From the NCBI RefSeq assembly GCF_000699445.3, contig NC_067196.1:78482364-78546363 (forward strand): a DNA stretch of 64,000 nucleotides, in the 5' to 3' direction. The DNA comes from Schistosoma haematobium (lineage: Eukaryota; Platyhelminthes; Trematoda; Strigeidida; Schistosomatidae). Positions 58,578-64,000 of the stretch are shown here, piece by piece. Position numbers and translations under genes: made by a program. The notes below the pieces were generated by a model. It did no database searches, was not told the DNA's origin, and was given only the letters and a program-made list of their open reading frames with translations. Each line of letters starts with the position of its first letter. Position 1 is the stretch's first letter.

Positions 58578-58905
58578 ACTTATTTACTTACTTACTTACG
58601 CCTGTTACTCCCAATGGAGCATAGGCCGCCGACCAGCATTCCCCAACCCACTCTGTCCTGGGCCTTCTTTTCTAGTTCCATCCAATTCTTGTTCATTTTT
58701 CTCATGTCTGTTTCCATTTCTCGGCGTAATGTGTTCTTTGGTCTTCCTCTTTTCCTTTGGCCTTGAGGATTCCATGTGAGGGCTTGTCTTGTGACGCAGT
58801 TGGGTGCTTTCCTCAATGTGTGTCCTATCCACTTCCACCACTTCTTCCTGATTTCGTCCTCCTCTGGGATCTGGTTTGTTCTCTCCCACAGTACGTTGCG
58901 GAATA
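58578..58905 (-). pseudogene. RTE-like LINE, C-terminus and tail
   Basis: Minus strand, from [80 protein letters not shown] to [11 protein letters not shown] and stop, then GTAA repeats (58578-58597). The frame 58592-58816 is open to the natural stop; a frameshift separates it from the upstream part. It is 5'-truncated. Confidence 0.9.
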
Positions 58906-59649
58906 AATGTAAATTTGTGCAAATCTGGAATACACCAGATTAAGACTGTTAAATTATATTATTTTTCTGTGGAATAATATTTGATCAAAAGAAATAACAA
59001 ATTAAAAGTTTAGTGTAGTTCAGTTGGTGTTCAAACAATTTACAATAAATCCCCATGATTCAATCGAACTCAAAGCTTTTTAATTATTCATAGAATGATA
59101 ACCATATAATACGCTCAGTTTTAAGTGTCTCTTAATATACTCAGGTAGGAATAATAATGAAACTAAAGCTTGACACTTATCAAATTAAAGTTCTAACTCA
59201 TTGTTTTGTTTTTTTGAAGTTATATTGTCTAAAGGTCATATGAATCTCATAATTTAAAACGTATATATGAATATCTAATTGATTTAAATTTGATTTTTCC
59301 GCCAATTTTTTTTATTATTCTTATTTGTTTTAAATCAAGAAAAATTGTATGAAAAGATTTTATGAAAATAAAATAGTTAAAATTAGTTTTCATTTATTTA
59401 CTTATTCCATAAAGTAAATATGTCTGTAAAATGTACTTTTATGGGTAAAATAAGTAAATATAATATGCATCAGTAAAATATATGATCGAAGAAAAGATAA
59501 CTATTGTTAGTGTTATGGTATATTAATTTCATCAAAATTGGAAAATATTCAAAATATATATGAAGATTAAATAATGAATATATTACATATGTATACCTGT
59601 TATACTTTGTGGAGGAGTAAATGACACCCAGTATGATTCTCCATTGAAT
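58906..59649. other. AT-rich non-coding stretch
   Basis: Nothing recognisable was seen. Confidence 0.55.
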
Positions 59650-59668
59650 ATATAGTCATTTAATTTTT

Positions 59669-59949
59669 GAGATCATGAGTCAATTAAAGCTAGGCCACCA
59701 TGGAAAACCTGGTAGCACTGGACGGCCGTTTCGTTCTATTGTGGGACTCTTCGGCAGTGCGCATTCATGACCCCGCCTCGCGAGATTCGAACCCAGGACC
59801 TATTAGTCTTGCGCGCGCGAGCGCTGAGGAGTTACACAATAGGACGAAACGGCCATGCAGGGCCTTGAGGTTTTTCATGGTGGTCTAGCTTTGATTGACT
59901 CATGATCTCAACTAATGAAATTATTACAATCTCCACAAAACCCCTTTTG
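59669..59949 (+). mobile_element. H2 two-armed copy with 19-bp target duplication
   Basis: ATATAGTCATTTAATTTTT at 59650-59668 is repeated with one change at 59950-59968. The left arm begins internally (GAGATCATGAGTCAATTAAA) and carries a minus-strand hammerhead with CCGAAGA (U4 changed) and the tRNA-like head. The right arm has CTGAGGA and GAAACGG but damaged stem II and cleavage site. The right end is complete (CACAAAACCCCTTTTG). Confidence 0.9.
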
Positions 59950-59968
59950 ATATAGTCATTTGATTTTT

Positions 59969-60409
59969 ATTGATCAGGTTTGGTAATCCCCAATGGTAAC
60001 AAGATTTTGGTAATGAATTCTATGAAAAATTTCTTTAAATTGTAATTCGCTAATAGAAATGTAAGTTATATACAAAGAACGGTTTCTGTAACCCTGTTTT
60101 TTTAATCACATATTTTGATTTAACTTTAGTAAAGAATAGGCCTGAAATAGAAGCAAGCAAAAAACATCCGATAAATAAAAGCAATCAATGTTTGCGCAAA
60201 TCACTCTAATACAACTAAATTATTTCCCTTTGTATTGATTAACAATGCTTATTTTGTTTCTTTGTCCATTGAGGCAAATCACCATCTATAATGAAATATG
60301 TTTCATTGTGAATGTATTATATTTTTGCCTGTCAACTTACAGTAAATCTGTAATGTTTAAAATTTACTTTTTTAAGCTTTTCACCTTTTCTTTGTAAAGC
60401 GTGATGGAT
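59969..60409. other. AT-rich non-coding stretch
   Basis: Nothing recognisable was seen. Confidence 0.55.
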
Positions 60410-60830
60410 ACTTCTTAATGCATGTATACGTTTTTGATTATTGTCACTATTATTATTGGCTTTATTCGATATTATATTTTTGGTACAATATAGAGTTCGC
60501 ACCGACCTGCTTGAATATATGGGTTACCTTTTCGTGCATCCACATATTTCAACAAGTTGTCTGTTTTCGTTTGTTTCAACACATTATTGTATCTATTAAT
60601 CTCATAACCTATTCAGGTGCCTTTATGAAAAGTTAACGACCTTTCTCTGTACAAGTTACAAAAACGTACAATCAGAGATATCGTGGTTGCTGACGTTATG
60701 CATTGAAAAGGATAAACATTATTCAAATGTCGATTCCTGAACTGCTAACGTGTAATGGGCAATCATTTAATATTCATCGTCAGGATCGATTAAGAAAAAC
60801 AAAAAAAGGAAATATTTTGTGTTGAAAATT
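60410..60830 (+). mobile_element. CR1-like LINE 5' fragment
   Basis: The leader (TTATTCGATATTATATTTTTGG-type block) and GACCTGCTTGAATATATGGG, ATTTCAACAAGTTGTCTG, CCTATTCAGGTGCCTTTATG, then decayed endonuclease start (YALKRINI, MSIPELLTCNGQS) match the minus-strand copy at 25620-25370. It breaks off at HRQDRLRKTKK. Confidence 0.7.
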
Positions 60831-63544
60831 CTATATTGTACCAAGAATATAATATTAAATAAAACCGTGAATAATAATAATCTGACTAGTAAAATGAATG
60901 CAATAGAACAATAATTCAGCATACCATAGTGTTTTTCCCATAAATACTTTATCCTTTTCTATATTCCAATTGAGTTATTGTATGCACATGGATAAATGTA
61001 TGTTTCTACCTCGTAAGGATACATCTTTGTTATGTGTTCAACGACCATGAATTAAGGAGCTTCAAAAGCCATGAGTTCTCTGTTTAACTCTTTTGATTTT
61101 CTTTTAGTCACCATAGTTTTTCAGGAACCTCAGGAAAATATTTATGTAATTTCTTCGGTATCAATAATCTAACTAATAAAACTTAGTGATCATTGTTACT
61201 GATAAACGGGAAGGTATTACTTTTGGTTACCAAGCAATATGCTACTGATTTTGATGGAGTTTTATTCTCTGAGCTGCATGGTTTGGTCAGAAAACAAAAC
61301 TTCATTAAAATCATCTACCTGAGCTACAAATCTTCTCCATTATCTCAATATGCTACTGAACCATACATAATAAACTAATTATTATTTTAATGACTCAGCA
61401 AGCCGATAAGTGGATATATGTTGCTTTTCACTGTAATTTAAACGTCATCTGAATATTTTTTTAATGGCAGCTGTTTACTGTATTTTTCACTATTTCTCAG
61501 TTACTTCCAGGAGACACTTTGAGTAGTTCAATTAAAAAAGATTTCGAAAAATATTCACACACATTTCACAACTTTGTTTCATAGAAATTTAAACAAAAGG
61601 AATGGACTGTCTGAAACCTGTCAATACTTCGCAGGATAAAGCACTTTGATAACAAAGAAGTGTAATTTTATACTGAAGTATATCAAGTTTGATAATCATT
61701 TTTACCAAATACAAATAACGAAAGCACAAGTCAATCCAATATGTTTGTATTTAAAGTTAAGAAATTATGTACAGTTAACCGTATATGTAAAGCTGTATTA
61801 TCTAGATATAAAAAGGGTTATTAAATACTCAAATATATATAAATGCAATATTAAGCTATTGAAATTTGTTGTTACAGAATTTGTTGAAGTCATTAACAAA
61901 GAATACTAAATAATGACTGGGTTAGGAATTACTGCTTATTTAACATAATAAATAATGACGTTGTAATAAAAAAAATATAAAATATTTATCATTTTAAACT
62001 TAGTAGCTTAGCAACTGATTGTTTTATAGGGATGATGAGTTAAATTGTTAACATATATTGTAGAGCAATTGAGTTAACAACATACATGCACTTATAAACA
62101 GATGGTTTTCACTTGTATGTTGTATAAATTATATCTTTATCAGGTATATTTCGTCACTATCAATGTATGTTCCTAAATCTGTTTTATTGATGGAATGTAC
62201 ATACATTACAATTAAATTCATTCTGTAACGAAAATCTTAAATCGTCAATGAACAGAAGTTATGTAATGACTATATTGATTTTTGGTTATTCATTTTGTAA
62301 CTAAAAAGTAACTAGTACTTACATTAATCTAAATGTTTATGTACAAATCGTTATGGAATTAGATATATTGAGTCAGTTAGTTAGTGATTCTTCTGAATGA
62401 AATAAACCTCATTATCGATAGATAATTTCTTCAACAAATGAAGTGGTTGTAGTATTTTCATAAATAATTTTAGTCATCGATATAGATGCAAATTGTCAAG
62501 AAAAATTTGTTGTATGGATTCGTTAAATGATGAGAATCAACTTCATTTGAAAGTTTAAAGGTATTTCAGTGAATCACTTTGATTACCTTCCTTTTATTTA
62601 ATACATGACTAATATCAGCTAAATGTGAGTGAATGTAGCGAATGTAAGTTTTATAGGTAGTTTTTTTACTACTCTAATTAGTTAGCTATGTTGCACTTCA
62701 TTAGCCAGATCTTCATTGAATTGTGGCTTGAAGAAGACAAATTTCAAACAACAGTCCTTTTTTCTACCCCTAAGCTCATAGCACAAATATGGTTGTTCAA
62801 AAAATCCTGTGAACAGCTCATTTTAATCAACTTTTTATATATAAACTCAATTTATTTATTATTGTTGTCATCTGACCACATGTTTTTATACCTGACTGTA
62901 AAGCATTCAATTAAATGTCTCTTGTAATAAATTCATTCATTGTTACAGAAAAACATGTATTGTGTATATTATTAAGTCACATACAAATGTCATTCTAACT
63001 AGCCTAAGTAACTTGGTTATTATTATGAGTCAAAAGCACAAGTGATTAAAAGACTATATTTTTTCCCTACTTCAAAAAATCTAGTTCGAATTAATATGAA
63101 GCTGAAGGTTACTAAGTTATTCACACTCTAAGCCGAAAATCATTATCATTGGAATTTTAAATGACGTATATAAAATGTGTCATCAGACTGTATGGCACGA
63201 ATTATCCCTTGGTACTAAATAGTTTAAGAGAGTCTGCAATTTAAAACAGACCATTTGGTACACGAACACCTAGATTTTATTAAAAATAATGGTTTACAAA
63301 ATGGAATGATTAAATAGTCAACCTAACGGTGTCGCTTGTATATTTTCCAGGTAGACAGTTAATAAGAACCAAACGGAATACCACTTCATTGATTTTGTGA
63401 GAACCATATCTATACAAAATTAGAAAAACCTAGATGTGCCTGAAAATAAACAGCATATATGATTGCGGTATAAATCCTAAGGCATTTATTAACCTATTTA
63501 ATACAAAACATTCTTCATTACTCCATAGTAAACAATAAATTTTT
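60831..63544. other. AT-rich non-coding stretch
   Basis: Nothing recognisable was seen over 2.7 kb; the frames at 61193, 61646 and 62688 have no features. Confidence 0.5.
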
Positions 63545-63716
63545 TTCAATGGTTAAGATCATGAGTCAGTTGAAGCTAGACCACCATGGAAAACCTGGAG
63601 GCACTGGACGGCCGTTTCGTCCTATTGTGGGACTCCTCAGCAGTGCGCATCCACGACCTAGCCCCCTGTGGGATTCGAACCCAGGACCTACTGGTTTCGC
63701 GTGCGAGTACTTAACC
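63545..63716 (-). mobile_element. H2 element cut inside its tRNA-like head
   Basis: Minus-strand tail (AAGATCATGAGTCAGTTGAA, GCTAGACCACCATGG), intact hammerhead, box B GGGTTCGAATCC (near 63672), then a break at GAGTACTTAACCAAGG where LINE sequence begins. Confidence 0.85.
63601..63646 (-). ncRNA. Hammerhead ribozyme, H2 type, consensus copy
   Basis: On the minus strand it is identical over the whole ribozyme to 663-708: GCACTG, CTGAGGA, GTCC, CACAATA, GGAC, GAAA, ACGGCCGT, GTC, CAGTGC. Two identical intact copies 63 kb apart fix the family consensus. Confidence 0.85.
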
Positions 63717-63815
63717 AAGGCAAGACCTAACTTGGAAGTCTGAAAGGAAGCGGAAAAGGGGAAGGCCAAAGAACACATCACGTTGGGAAACAGAATCAGA
63801 AAAATTGAGTAAAAA
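63717..63815 (+). mobile_element. RTE-like LINE C-terminal fragment
   Basis: AGGCAAGACCTAACTTGGAA, AGGCCAAAGAACACATCACG encodes [20 protein letters not shown] followed by SRWETESE, matching the block before the C-terminus of the family. It directly abuts the H2 head, so one element broke or inserted into the other. Confidence 0.75.
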
Positions 63816-64000
63816 ATTATCCGTCGCGTAAGATAAACATTTAAATTATTCCATACGAATTTGAACACCTATTGTATAGTTGATACAGTGTTTAGAATAC
63901 ATATCATCTGTGACATTTACCATGACGTTCATCAGTGAATATGAATTCTTCTTTGTTTAACAAAGAAAAAATACAAATTTTATTTGAATGAATTGTAACG

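Noticed and set aside
1..64000. TM7 exon of the GPCR
   Set aside because: I looked on the minus strand below 13147 for a TM7-like exon after an acceptor and found none I could support. It may lie outside the window.

Overview
The window looks like AT-rich nuclear DNA of a blood fluke (Schistosoma or a close relative). I base this on degraded RTE-like and CR1-like LINEs, Penelope-like GIY-YIG fragments and tRNA-headed short repeats carrying a hammerhead ribozyme (the Sm-alpha type known from schistosomes). The species cannot be fixed from sequence alone. No bacterial operon, rRNA gene, functional tRNA gene or CRISPR array is visible.

Only one stretch looks like host protein-coding sequence: a single large minus-strand exon (13148-14533) of a class A peptide-type GPCR. 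It carries TM1 to TM6 between a good splice acceptor and a good donor, so the first and last exons lie elsewhere. A run of nine T on the plus strand (13305-13313) throws the frame just before TM6; a one-base change in run length would restore it.

The rest is intron or intergenic DNA filled with mobile elements. (1) RTE-like LINE pieces: 5' leader pieces at 14665, 33860 and 48970; RT or C-terminal pieces at 3498, 4545, 11779, 28918, 30010 and 58578; short 3' tails ending in GTAA repeats; and an internally deleted copy at 57465 with an in-frame fusion ORF. (2) A second LINE family at 40400. (3) CR1-like LINE pieces at 24114, 43810 and 60410. (4) Penelope-like GIY-YIG C-termini at 6092, 53366 and 55619. 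(5) Five LTR copies without internal genes (1622, 19550, 37431, 44405, 45353). (6) Three families of short elements joining a tRNA-like Pol III head to a hammerhead ribozyme: Sm-alpha type, a family here called H2 (about 15 copies), and a family here called H3 (2 copies).

The most interesting system is the last group. H2 and H3 carry hammerhead cores whose helices II and III differ from Sm-alpha by compensatory changes. All three families have an 8-nt palindromic stem III. Many copies are built as inverted pairs, so a transcript would fold into a long hairpin and both strands can carry a ribozyme. Several insertions have clean 12-19 bp target-site duplications, so they moved by an endonuclease-dependent route. 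Two H2 copies lie just downstream of Penelope-like C-terminal coding fragments, which makes Penelope-type machinery a reasonable but unproven mobiliser.
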